DNA of 64,000 bases from Isoetes taiwanensis (Eukaryota; Streptophyta; Lycopodiopsida; Isoetales; Isoetaceae): contig JAJEKV010000005.1 in the NCBI GenBank assembly GCA_021234155.1, forward strand, positions 26,568,620-26,632,619. The letters run 5' to 3'. Below, one piece after another: positions 22,105-31,956 of the stretch (the stretch's first letter is position 1; every line of letters begins with the position of its first letter). The translations under genes and the position numbers were made by a program. The notes below the pieces were generated by a model that was not told the origin of the DNA, searched no databases, and was given only the letters and a program-made list of their open reading frames with translations.

Positions 22105-22449
22105 TTCACATTTACATCTAGACTTACACTACAAATGCATAAATACAAACTTATAGCTCCGTTCAAGATGTAAATCTTTCCCATAAATATCCATCAAGGG
22201 TAAAACCCAAGCCACAGCTGAAAGGTAACCTTTACATGGTTGGAAATATGAATATGTCTAGCAAAATTATAAAGTTAGTATAGCATTTGCCTTTCAACGT
22301 GATGCAAAAAATCAGACCATCATTTTAGAACACAGTTTTCAGAATTTCAGAAAATACGAGGTTTACAAGTTAAGCATGTGGCCATATAATTTCCAAATAA
22401 ATGCATCACATATCATTATCTCATGTAATATCATTAAAATTTCAGCATA
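22104..22449. repeat. Left part of unit D, cut by the Helitron; identical to 34,435-34,780
   Basis: 346 bases that match 34,435-34,780 with no difference I could see, from 'attcacatttacatctagac' to 'aaaatttcagcata'. The match stops precisely where the Helitron begins. Confidence 0.95.
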
Positions 22450-22527
22450 TCTTCTTTTTTATTTTGGTAGGGGGTTGGGGAATGTGCCCGCTGTGGATGG
22501 AACGCCGCATGGCTGTTCCTTCCCGCG

Positions 22528-23500
22528 ATGCATTCCCCTTCCTGGTTTGCCAAAGATTTAATGAAGCTTTGGCTGCCTGAGCCGACGATATTGAATGACT
22601 ACGAATTTTCAAAATTCTCTCCTTCGGGTGCATTTGGACCAGCTCTCTTTCGTTTTGGCGCCTCCGTCTTTGGGTCAGCTCTTCCCGCTGGGCGACATCA
22701 TCTTCATCTTCTGCTGTGGAGCTGTGGAGCTGGCCGACATCATCAGGTCAGCAAGAGACGAAGCTTATGTGCCTCAGCCAGTGCAAATAAAAAAGAAGAT
22801 GTGGTGCATCGGCGGTGCATTTTTTGCATTGCTAATGATTTCTTTTTTTTATGTATCGGTTTCTTTACAGACCTTGCATGAAGCTTCGGACATCTTTCAG
22901 CATCTCAAAAAGCAAGTGGTTTTCAAGTTTCGAACATCTGGAAGCATCTCACAAAGCAAGTGGTTTTCTGATGATGCTCATGGTTTTTATAGCAATGTGC
23001 TTAGTTGTTATGTGCTTGAAGTATATGTTCCATCTGGAAGCTTATGTGCCTCAGCAAGAGACGATGGCAGTGCCTTTGTCTTCCATGGCTCCTGCTCCCA
23101 TGGTTGGTACCCCTTCTTCTCATATCAGGCCTGCAAGCCCTGCTAATCACGTACTTACGCCAGACGTTTCAATCTCATGATCTTTGCTCACCCAATCGAA
23201 GCTCTCAAGCATTGAGGTCGGAGGCGGTGCTTCTAGCCTTTCTCTTGGGCTCCCAGATTCTCTTGCATTCACATTTTCCGGATCTGCTCTAAATCAACAC
23301 TCCTCGGTTGTTACCCCAAAGCCCTTATCCGCCTGGCTCCACCTTGAGAGAATGGATCATGACTTTTGAAAGTGAAACTAATAGACATAATGCCGGAGGA
23401 TGGTGCACCATCTCCTGCAGAGATACCGAGCTTCGACCAGTGCTTATGTGCCTCGGCCAAACATTTTTCTTTTCCCTAAAAAGATATGTCGCCATTTGTA
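22528..23500 (+). other. Helitron 5' region: possible captured exon sequence
   Basis: Several short frames look protein-like rather than random: AYVPQQETMAVPLSSMAPAP and SSHIRPASPANHVLTPDVSI (to 23,180), then KLSSIEVGGGASSLSLGLPD and further Pro/Ser-rich sequence (23,190-23,370) after one stop. The phrase 'gcttatgtgcctcagc' recurs at about 22,764, 23,041 and 23,443 (with one change), and a 45-base near-repeat ('catctcaaaaagcaagtggt') occurs at about 22,900 and 22,950. Helitrons often carry host exons here. No parent gene recognised; the frame assignments are tentative. Confidence 0.35.
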
Positions 23501-24213
23501 TAGTATACATTGTTTTATCTTTGGGTAGTGTCCATCACATTTAGTCCCCGTGTTTTTTCGTGTTCAAAACCATGGGAGAGTATAAGACCGGGCCGATCTT
23601 CTTTTTCACGTCCGCTGTCTTCTTTTACAGGGAGTTGACACAAGGATTGGGCCATTTCCTACATCCGTGACACGTTTGTTTGCTGGAGCTCAATCAGCTG
23701 TAAGTTGCCCTAGAAAAAAAAAGCACCAGCAGCATGTTTTTTGTCCACTTTTCCGCTGTTTTTACAACAATAGACATTATAGCATGCACATTGTGTTCAG
23801 GGTAGATGGCTGTTTTCTTAAGAGTAATTTATGCACTAGGAATGATTTGCTGGTGTAGCATAGCAGTCAGACAATTGTTTCGTAGGCTGGACCTGTTATG
23901 TTGATTGTCTTCCTTTATGTTGATTGTCTTCCTTTATAAAATGCCTCGAACTTGCATTTGCATTTCCAAGGACTGAAAATCAGCATTTGCACAGTTTTGT
24001 TATATCAATCTTGATCATGGGCAGCAGCCAGATTCTAATTCTTTCTTTCAGCGGCTTTCCGGGCGTTGATTCCCTTGCTTAGACAAAACCAGCAGTTCAT
24101 TCAAGAGCTTTTGCAAGGTTAGTACTTTTTTAAATGCTTTCGGATTAGTTTAGTTTAATTTTGCAAAGGATTGTCTTTTAGCTATGCTTCTGATTTATAG
24201 CTATGTTTTTTGA

Positions 24214-24636
24214 ATGAGATATTTAATTAACGTCTTCTTTAGACTGTCCTCTACTATACACATGTCCATGCCAGTCCTTGCTGAAACTTGGTCTAATTCA
24301 TTTTCCTATTTGCATGTAGATGGTACAAATTTTGGTGCCATGGTATGCTTTTGGCGGCCATGTTGTCGAATAAACCGATTCGAAAGGAGGTGCATGTTAG
24401 TCGATCTCCTTTGTTGTCAAAGCCTTGGGGTCGGGTATGAGTGGCGTACCTTTGGCCCATGTCCAAAATGTGTAGATGAGATGACATTGGTTGACATTGA
24501 TAAGCTGCTGGTCAAGCTTGAGAACTTCTACAACGAAAGTACTTTCGTGGAAGTAAGGAATGTCAAAGAAGTCATTGACGATATGCTTTTTGCATTGAAG
24601 AATGGGGAAGATGGGGGGTTTAACCATAATAGTTGA
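24214..24636 (+). CDS. Hypothetical Cys-containing protein inside the Helitron
   Basis: 140 codons. The second half looks coding: RRCMLVDLLCCQSLGVGYEW, then FGPCPKCVDEMTLVDIDKLL and an acidic/helical stretch ending in NGEDGGFNHNS. CPKC and other cysteines could bind zinc. It sits between the 5' terminus and the Rep gene, on the same strand, where plant Helitrons may hold captured fragments or accessory genes. Sequence before about 24,320 is less convincing and may belong to an intron. No family recognised. Confidence 0.35.
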   Translation: MRYLINVFFRLSSTIHMSMPVLAETWSNSFSYLHVDGTNFGAMVCFWRPCCRINRFERRCMLVDLLCCQSLGVGYEWRTFGPCPKCVDEMTLVDIDKLLVKLENFYNESTFVEVRNVKEVIDDMLFALKNGEDGGFNHNS

Positions 24637-25214
24637 GTTCTTAGGAAGCTGTATATGGTAGGTTGCTTTGTGAGCAGCCCATTTTGAGCAAGTTATATAG
24701 TCCTTTTATTTTGATAAAAGAGTATTGAATCTCAAATACTCTTCTATTGTATTTCATCAAAATTAATCAAGTACATGCCTTATGTACCTTTTTGATGTAA
24801 CTCAATCATTTTGGTTAGTGGATAAAACAACTTATCTATCTATTTCACTCCATTATTTTATTGTCATTTAAGATCTTGCACCTCCTCCTTATTCATGTCA
24901 CTTACATGAATTTGAAAGTTAATATTGTTGTTTCTTGGAAAGAAAAACAATAACTCTTTGATTTCATACCACATAAATGTGTTTAAGATGTACTCATTAG
25001 GGTGCCAATGGCAACAAACTTTTTTTTCTTTTTTTGCCTTATGCCCTTAATATGGCTACTTCTTCAACTTTTTTTTACTATCCAATGGTCCCTTTAGGGT
25101 GGCATGGGCATGTGTTGTGTTTGAGGTCAACCCCTAGCTCACACTCTCTAAGATGATTTTTTAGCTTCTACACTTTGACCTTATGTAAAGTATAAATGTC
25201 TTCATGTAAGATGC
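24637..25214. other. Helitron spacer, AT-rich, no gene seen
   Basis: No coding frame or repeat recognised. This is the likely promoter/leader region for the Rep/helicase gene. Confidence 0.4.
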
Positions 25215-27404
25215 TTGCTTCATGTAAGATGTAATTTTGCACACTTAGGATGTTGTTGTAAGCCTTTAATAAACTCCCCATTGGATCCATATGCTTATGT
25301 TCATAATCAGGTTATGGTGACATCAATAAGTATGAGTCGTAGAACGAATGGAAAGGATATGAATGTCACACCAGAACAAGAATCAAAGTCAGCTAGAAAG
25401 AGGCGTCTGGCTCGCAAACGTAAGTTAACATGGAGGGCACGAGCGCGTGGAAAGGGAGAAGATGATGATGTGAATGATTGTGCGTGCAAGGGAGATGGAA
25501 CTACCTATGGAAGTATTGTCAGAAGCTTGCAACATGAATTGAATGAGTGTGGATCAATTGATGCATCGACAAGTACGGGTGCCATTAGTTTGTTGCCAAG
25601 TGAGATTGGAGATGATGAACGTGCTGGGGCTTTACCACGTGACGTAACTATGTGGGGCACTTCAGTGAACCTTGGAGTGACCCCAGATGTTACACCAGAA
25701 CAAGAATCAAAGTCAGCTAGAAAGAGGCGTCTGGCTCGCAAACGTAAGTTAACATGGAGGGCACGAGCGCGTGGAAAGGGAGAAGATGATGTTGTGAATG
25801 ATCGTGCATGCAAGGGAGATGGAACTACCTATGGAAGTATTGTCAGAAGCTTGCAACATGAATTGAATGAGTGTTTATCAATTGATGCATCGACAAGTAG
25901 TGGTGCCATTAGTTTGTTGCCAAGTGAGATTGGAGATGATGAACGTGCTGGGGGTTTACCACGTGACGTAACTATGTGGGGCACTTCAGTGAACCTTGGA
26001 GTGACCCCAGATGTTATACGACAAAATTTGATCTATCAAACACCTGAGCAAGGAGAGACTATGGAGGAGAAGATACGCACAGAAGAATCAAGACGATGGC
26101 CAAGGCTAGAGCATTAGCTAGAGAATTTGCTTAACGCCATCTTAACGCCCAGGAGCACACCAATAGCTTCGTGTTTGACAGATGAGTGTGGGGATGCAAT
26201 GAATGGAGATAATATTGGAGCAGCATCGGGTGAATACTCTGAACTTAGGGACGTACAGCATGCCACCATTGCCTCAATGCAGAGTGACAGTATTGTTGTG
26301 GAGGGTGATGCAGTGGAAGCAGTATTGCATCTAAATTCTTCTGCAAGTGTGCCGCATGAAGAGCCAAGTAGCATCGGTGCACGCGTTAGCATGAGGAGGA
26401 TGAACTTAAGGCGTTTAGAGGCAGCACAAGATAATGATGGGGACCCGCCACCAACCGAGGTAATAATAAGGAGAAGGGTTGGATTTTGGAAAATAGCTTG
26501 GAGTGACGCAACTCCACAGTATTGTGATGCGGGGAGGATGAGCAAAAAATGCAAGGACTGTGGGGCTTTGTTGTGGAAGGATGAGCTTGACACATTTTGT
26601 TGCTCTAATGGGAAGGTTTCATTGCCACCCTTCCCAGCCCCCCCACCAACTCTCATGGATCTATACACACGGACGGATGAGATTGGAAAGGACTTCCGGT
26701 CGGGTATTAGAAAATATAACAACGCCCTTGCATTTGCATCATTGGCTGTCAAACTCGATGCCTCCTTGGCAAACTCTATTGGAGGTGCATACACTTTCAG
26801 AGTCAATGGCCGGATGTGTCACATGATGGGAACGTTGCTGCCTGATAGCCAGGACGATAGCCCGTGCTTTGCACAAATATATATCATGGATGGGGATGAA
26901 ATGCAGCTGGATCGTCGTACATCATTCAGTGGAGGTACACGGCGTGATACAATGGCATGCCTTCAACACATGATGGCAGATGTAAACCCTTTCGTTCATA
27001 TATTTCTCTCAGCTGCTGAGGTCATGCGAGCAAATCCAGCTATTGACATGCGTCTTCGGATACCAAGTGCAAACCTACGGGATCCACGTAGGCGACAATA
27101 TAGTTCCCCGACTGCAAATGAGATAGCAATATTAATGCCAATTGACTCTGGCCCAGAAGACAACCTCAGAGACATTGTAGTACATTCTAAAGAAGGAGGA
27201 ATCAGGCATATTGACTCGCTACATTCATCATATGATGCTCTACAGTATGCACTCCTCTTTCCCTATGGAACCGATGGTTGGCATACAGGGATCCAACAGG
27301 TGAACAAACCAAAGGGCGTAACTATCTTGCAGTTCTATAAATATCATCTACGTGCACGCAGGGCATGGATGGACCATTGCATATCGCAGGAGATTGTTCC
27401 ATGA
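25215..27404 (+). pseudogene. Helitron Rep/helicase, N-terminal part
   Basis: One reading frame across 25,215-27,404 with a single TAG at 26,115-26,117. The first 300 codons contain a duplicated 108-residue block rich in basic residues (SARKRRLARKRKL), likely a nuclear-localisation or DNA-binding region. After the stop, near 26,540-26,620, comes the zinc-finger-like block CKDCGALLWKDE...FCC followed by GKVSLPPFPAPPPTL, and then FRVNGRMCHMMGTLLPDSQD and FAQIYIMDGDEMQLDRRTSF, all standard in the region before the HUH Rep domain of plant Helitrons. The frame ends at 27,404 in MDHCISQEIVP, where intact relatives continue into the Rep domain. The start is uncertain; an ATG at 25,332 or 25,362 is also possible. 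Confidence 0.85.
25368..26015 (+). repeat. In-frame tandem duplication in the Rep N-terminus, unit 324 bp
   Basis: 'ccagaacaagaatcaaagtc' occurs at 25,371 and 25,695. The two 324-base units (108 codons) differ at only a few positions and the duplication keeps the reading frame. Confidence 0.95.
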
Positions 27405-27482
27405 GTACATCCGTGACATGTTTGCTAAGATGTGGCGCATAAGGTTGGGGTGGGTACAATTAAATCGGGCTCAACTACGTGA

Positions 27483-28482
27483 GTGAGTCAGATAGTGGTA
27501 TTGTGGATTCCACCGGGGCACGATGGAAATTCCATTGGGCGACGGTCATTCTACCAAAGAACATTTCTTGGGAGCACACGCTACATGACTCAACTTTACC
27601 AAGATGCGATGGCAATTGTTCGTGAGCTAGGCCGACCGGATTTGTTCATCACTATGACTGCCAACCCAAAGTGGCCGAAATTACCGGGAGCTCATAAATG
27701 GCCAAGATCCTTCCGGCAGCACTGATTTAGTAGCCCGTGTCTTCCACTTAAAGTTGAAGGAGCTGTTAGAGATCGTGGTCGCACCATGGCATATTTGGCC
27801 GCATTTCGCTAGGATTCATGTCATTGAGTTTCGTAAGAGGGGCTTCCTCATGTGCATCTCCTTAACATATTGTTTCAGAGGACAAGCCGACAAATCGAGG
27901 ATATAGATAAATTGATTTCTGCAGATTCCGATAAGGAGTCCAATCCTCGAAATGATGATGTGGTGACACGTCCGATGATGCATGGGCCCCGTGGGCCCTA
28001 CATATCCCAATGCCCCATGTATGGTTGATGGAGTTTAGTAGAAGGGGTACCCAAAGCAATTTCTCGAGCGACCATGATTAGCAACGGGTACCCAATCGTA
28101 TAGACGTAGAAATGATGGGAGAACCGGCTTCATCGAAATGGCATGAACATGGACAATAGATGGGTTGTACCTTACAATCCATGGTTGTCGTGGCTATTTT
28201 AGATGCCATATCAATGTTGAGATATGTGCTCATATTAAAGGAGTCAAATATCTATACAAGTATATTTACAAAGGCCCGCATATGATATCGCTGAACTTAG
28301 GGCGTGGTTCCGAGAGAGTGTCACCACGACGAAGCGCTATAAGTGATGACCATGACGAAGTCCAAAAATATGTCAATGCCAAATACTATTCTCGCCTCCG
28401 AGGGCGGCGCATGGCGGTTGTTCAAGTTTGGACCGCAAGAACAAAATCCTCATGTTGTGCGATTGGCGCTTCACCTTCCTAA
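27483..28482 (+). pseudogene. Helitron Rep domain (HUH endonuclease), frameshifted
   Basis: 27,483-27,725 reads FLGSTRYMTQLYQDAMAIV and LFITMTANPKWP, both Rep signatures. The HUH motif itself is present as LPHVHLL (HVH codons at 27,849-27,857), but a one-base deletion in the preceding AGGGG run throws the frame, so the longer frame reads through it as FLMCISL. 28,165-28,482 resumes with HINVEICAHIKGVKYLYKYI, containing the two-tyrosine region that makes the covalent DNA link. Several stops lie between (27,726-28,165). The enzyme would nick and join single strands at the termini; this copy cannot be translated intact as the sequence stands. Confidence 0.85.
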
Positions 28483-28803
28483 CGAGCAACCAAACTTTTT
28501 CACCTAAAATGCGGACTTAGACGATGTGGTTAACAATGCACATGACACCACTCTCATGGGTTGGTTTAAGGTGAATGCTGCAAATGAACACCCGTGTCCC
28601 AACTTTGTTGTACCATGACTTTCCCAAGAGCTTCACTTGGAGCAAAGCGACATACACATGGACAATACGTCAACGATTCGTGTCTTGCCATCCGTGGGTA
28701 GAATGTACTTTGTGACTCCGGCCCCGTATGCGGCGATTTTATTTTATGAATGTTGCTAAGCAATGTACCAGAGCTACATGTTTTGAAGATTTGAGAACCG
28801 TAG

Positions 28804-30675
28804 ATGGTCATTTGTGCGAGACGCTCAAGCATGCATGTATTAGGCTTAATGATTGTGAATGATAATTCAGAATGGGTCGAATCGCCACGAAGCATCATCT
28901 TGGGGTATGCCGCCAATTCGCGACAATTATTTGCTTCGATTCTGCTGGAATGTAACCCATTGTATCCAGCTGATATTTGGAAGGAGTTGGAATATTGGAT
29001 GGTTGAGGATTTTCTAGACCAAACTGCTTATGCTGCTTATTCTGAGACAGGTCAGTTGAGTCAGTATGCTATTGATATGGGACTAATGGATGTGGAGGAT
29101 CACATGCAATCAGCTGGAAGGAGCCTAGCAGAAATGGGCTTCAACTTACCAGAAACTGTGCTAGACACATCCACACTATTCCAGGAGGAGATGTTCTATG
29201 TGAGTATGGATAAAGTCATATCCGATTCCGAGAAGTTGAACATTGATCAACGAGCAGTTTATGATGTTGTTCTCAATCATGTGATCGATAAGACTAATGG
29301 TGGAGTATTCTTTGTGAATGGCCCTGGGGGAACCGGAAAAACATATCTATATAACACTCTCCTAGGATATGTGCGTGCAAGGGGTTGGATTGCTCTAGCA
29401 GTTGCATCTTCTGGCATTGCGTCAGTGCTATTGCAAGGCGGAAGAACGGCTCATTCACGTTTTAAAATACCCATAGGGGCACACGAATCATCTACCTGCA
29501 ACATTCCAAGGCAGTCAGAATTGGCAAGACTCATTCGAGCATGTCGGTTGATCGTATGGGATGAGGCACCAATGATGCACAAGTGGATATTTGAGGCAGT
29601 GGATAGGACACTAAGAGATGTGATGGGCAATGAGCAGACACCATTTGGTGGGATTCCAGTGCTATTGGGAGGGGACTTTCGACAGATACTACCAGTGGTT
29701 CCTAAAGGTTCACGTGCACAAATTGTAGAAGCTTCTCTAAAGCGTTCGTATCTCTGGGATAGTGTGAGAGAGTACAAACTAACAATCAACATGCGTGTCA
29801 TGAATGCACTGGGTTTGGATGCGCTTGAACAACAAGCATTTGCTGATTATTTATTACGTATAGGGGATGGGCGAGAACCAACCTTTCCGGAGAAGGGGGT
29901 CGATATGGTGCATTTGCCACAGGATATGTGTCTTGGATCGGATGATGTGGATGATTTAATTCAAGACATATTTCCTGATATCCAACAAAACTGGAAAGAG
30001 GTGATTTTTTGGACACACCGTGCTATACTATCACCTTTGAACCATTTTGTGGATGAGATCAATAGGAAGGTGGCGTCACTTATCCCTGGAGAGACGACAG
30101 ACTACTTCAGTGCTGATCGAATCATAGACACAGACGGTCAGCAAGCAGGTCTATACCCCATTGAGTTTCTAAATGCACAAACTCCAAGTGGTGTACCGCC
30201 CCACGAGCTAAATCTGAAGGTGGGAATGATTGTCATGTTGTTGAGGTCTACGTCATTCAAGAAGGGCCTGTGCAATGGAACACGATTGATTATACGAAAG
30301 CTAGGAAGACGTGTCATTGAGGCCGAGATAGTAACTGGAACCCATGTTGGTAACACGGTTCTTCTATCTCGCATTCCAATTGTGCCTAATGATTCAGGGT
30401 TGCCTTTCCAGTTTGAAAGGGTTCAATTCCCTTTGCGGCCGGCCTTTGCCATGACGATAAACAAGTCTCGTACCAGACAATGCATAAGGTGGGGTTATAT
30501 CTTCCAAAGCCTGTCTTTACGCATGGACAATTATATGTGGCATTCTCAAGGGTACAAAACCGACAAGGAATTCGGGTCGCTATCAAGGACCCACCATCCA
30601 TGCCTCAAGAAGATGCCAATACAATTTCAAGGTTTACGAGGAATGTCGCTTTATCTGAGATGCTTTGTGATGGAG
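28804..30675 (+). pseudogene. Helitron helicase (PIF1-like SF1B), nearly complete, one late frameshift
   Basis: Long frame to about 30,470 with Walker A GPGGTGKTYLYN (29,320-29,355), Walker B VWDEAPMMHK (about 29,553), LLGGDFRQILPVV, NMRV, and HELNLKVGMIVMLLR ... GLCNGTRL, then FAMTINKS. The last helicase block continues one frame over from 30,480 (VGLYLPKPVFTHGQLYVAFS), so there is a small indel near 30,465-30,475. The segment 28,483-28,803 also belongs to the same gene in other frames (RATCFEDLRTVDG near 28,767), where relatives link Rep to helicase. Following 30,675 there is a canonical donor (GAG/GTAAGT). Role: 5'-3' unwinding during rolling-circle transfer. Confidence 0.9.
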
Positions 30676-30792
30676 GTAAGTGTCATGTCTTCGACTAAAG
30701 CTTTGACAACCATATAGTGCATGTATATATGTGTTTCTTCTCAAAGACTCTCATGTTTCTTTGGCACTTATTGACCTTCAGAATTTGTGCAG

Positions 30793-31292
30793 ATGATGAA
30801 GCCCTACACACCCTTAGCACCTCTGAACTTGGAAATCCTAAGCCAAGGGCTTATAGTTCACGTGCATCGTAGGGATGGTGAGTGTAAGATATGTTAGTTC
30901 TAACAATAACTATTTTCTTTTATCTTACTTTGGAATGATATCTTATTATTGTAGGGAGTTATGTGGTTGTTGATAACACCCGTTGGCGCGTTGCTGTGTT
31001 AGAGTCAAAAAAGTTCCCCTCGAAGTACACATGCAAGGGAACTTGCTTCAGGGCAGGAGGCATCACACACATTGGCGTTTGCGATGGGAGACGGTTCAAG
31101 GCCTGGGCATCGATCCCACATGATGCAGTTGGTGACTATGAGCTTCCCGAGTTTCTAACCAAGTATAACATTGTTGTTGGTAGACCTGAGTCACGCGTGT
31201 GGGACATGGTATCAGAGCATGTTTACACATTCATGTTCGCCACCATAGGTACGACGGGAGGAGTTTCTATTCCTATATCGGCCGCAAAATGA
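30793..31292 (+). CDS. Two-exon ORF 3' of the Helitron helicase, function unknown
   Basis: After a candidate intron (30,676-30,792, GTAAGT...TTGTGCAG), an ATG at 30,793 opens MMKPYTPLAPLNLEILSQGL and IVHVHRRD, ending at donor GATG/GTGAGT (30,878). A 77-base intron ends TTATTGTAG (30,954). The frame continues GSYVVVDNTRWRVAVLESKK, then YTCKGTCFRAGGITHIGVCD and FKAWASIPHDAVGDYELPEF, to a TAA at 31,292. Both splice sites are textbook and the frame is intact across intron 2 (about 140 residues in all). Beta-strand-rich pattern with three cysteines. It could be a C-terminal module of the Rep/helicase, an accessory Helitron protein or a captured gene. Not recognised. Confidence 0.55.
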
Positions 31293-31583
31293 GCTTCACA
31301 TTGAGCCAACAGACGTTCCTAGAGTTGTTTGGGACAGGTTCTTCATGATGTGGATCCATTGAGCCGACGGACATAACCTCTATTTGCGCCAAAAATATTT
31401 TGTATATTTGTATTTATTTTTGTTTATGAACTTCATATTATGTTTACACTTTAAAGGTAAAGTTTGTTTCCTTTCAATATGTGTCTATTGCACCTAAACA
31501 TATATTGCCTTAAGCGCATTGCGCACCTTCGCGACACGACAATGACTAACGCACATAAATGCCAACACACGTCCACGACTAAT

Positions 31584-31612
31584 GCCCGGCATCGCCGGGC
31601 ACACGTTTCTAG
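31584..31612 (+). other. Helitron 3' terminal hairpin and CTAG end
   Basis: GCCCGGC-ATC-GCCGGGC (31,584-31,600), an A-T pair extending the stem by one, then 'cacgttt' and CTAG. This is the family's transposition stop signal. Confidence 0.95.
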
Positions 31613-31836
31613 TTGTTTTTCATCTTATAGTACATCAGAATTCTAAATATATAAACCTTCATAATAAGCTCTCTTCAAATTTCAGATTATTGCTGAATAC
31701 TAAAGTCTTGATCCATTTGCATTATTTCATGAAGGAATCTCAGTCCAACTAGTCTTCTTCCAACAATAATAGCAATGTTATCATGTCTTTTGCTGACCAT
31801 ATTCTTTGTACACATCAAAATTTAGGAAGATCTCAC

Positions 31837-31956
31837 CCTATTGAGTCGTGGATCTGAATTTGTTGCACATATTTTACCAATTATATCTTCCATTGTAGTT
31901 GCCTTCATGCTGCAACTATGTAACTTTGAAAGAACAGGAGATAGAGTCTCGGTTAC
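31837..31956 (-). pseudogene. Array gene family, copy D: exon 2
   Basis: 120 bases between acceptor TTGTTTGGGTGCAG (branch-like TGCTAAC upstream) and donor AGG/GTGAGATCT. Phase-0 reading is open throughout: VTETLSPVLSKLHSCSMKAT, then MEDIIGKICATNSDPRLNR. The exon-1 block (MPKGVY...) found in copies A-C is not recognisable in D; only the stretch further upstream on the minus strand (AAAATTCGTTTTTGACATTT) aligns. So D is also incomplete as a gene. Confidence 0.45.

Larger units (their letters stand above)
22450..31612 (+). mobile_element. Helitron, 9,163 bp, both termini defined
   Basis: The 5' end is TCTTCTTTTTTATTTTGG directly after host A (22,449). The 3' end is CTAG (31,609-31,612) directly before host T (31,613), preceded by a GC-rich hairpin (31,584-31,600) 8 bases upstream. 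5'-TC, 3'-hairpin-CTRR and insertion between A and T without target duplication are the hallmarks of Helitrons. The empty site is preserved in the duplicate unit: 'tttcagcata/ttgtttttca' at 34,780/34,781. Inside are a Rep/helicase gene broken at several points, upstream sequence that may be captured host DNA, and a further downstream ORF. Rolling-circle transposition by the HUH Rep and PIF1-like helicase is established for the family. Confidence 0.95.

Noticed and set aside
25371-26015. CRISPR or satellite array
   Set aside because: Only two long direct repeats without short spacers, inside a Helitron protein gene.
26114-26806. 230-codon minus-strand frame
   Set aside because: Antisense of the Helitron Rep N-terminus, which has clear family motifs on the plus strand.
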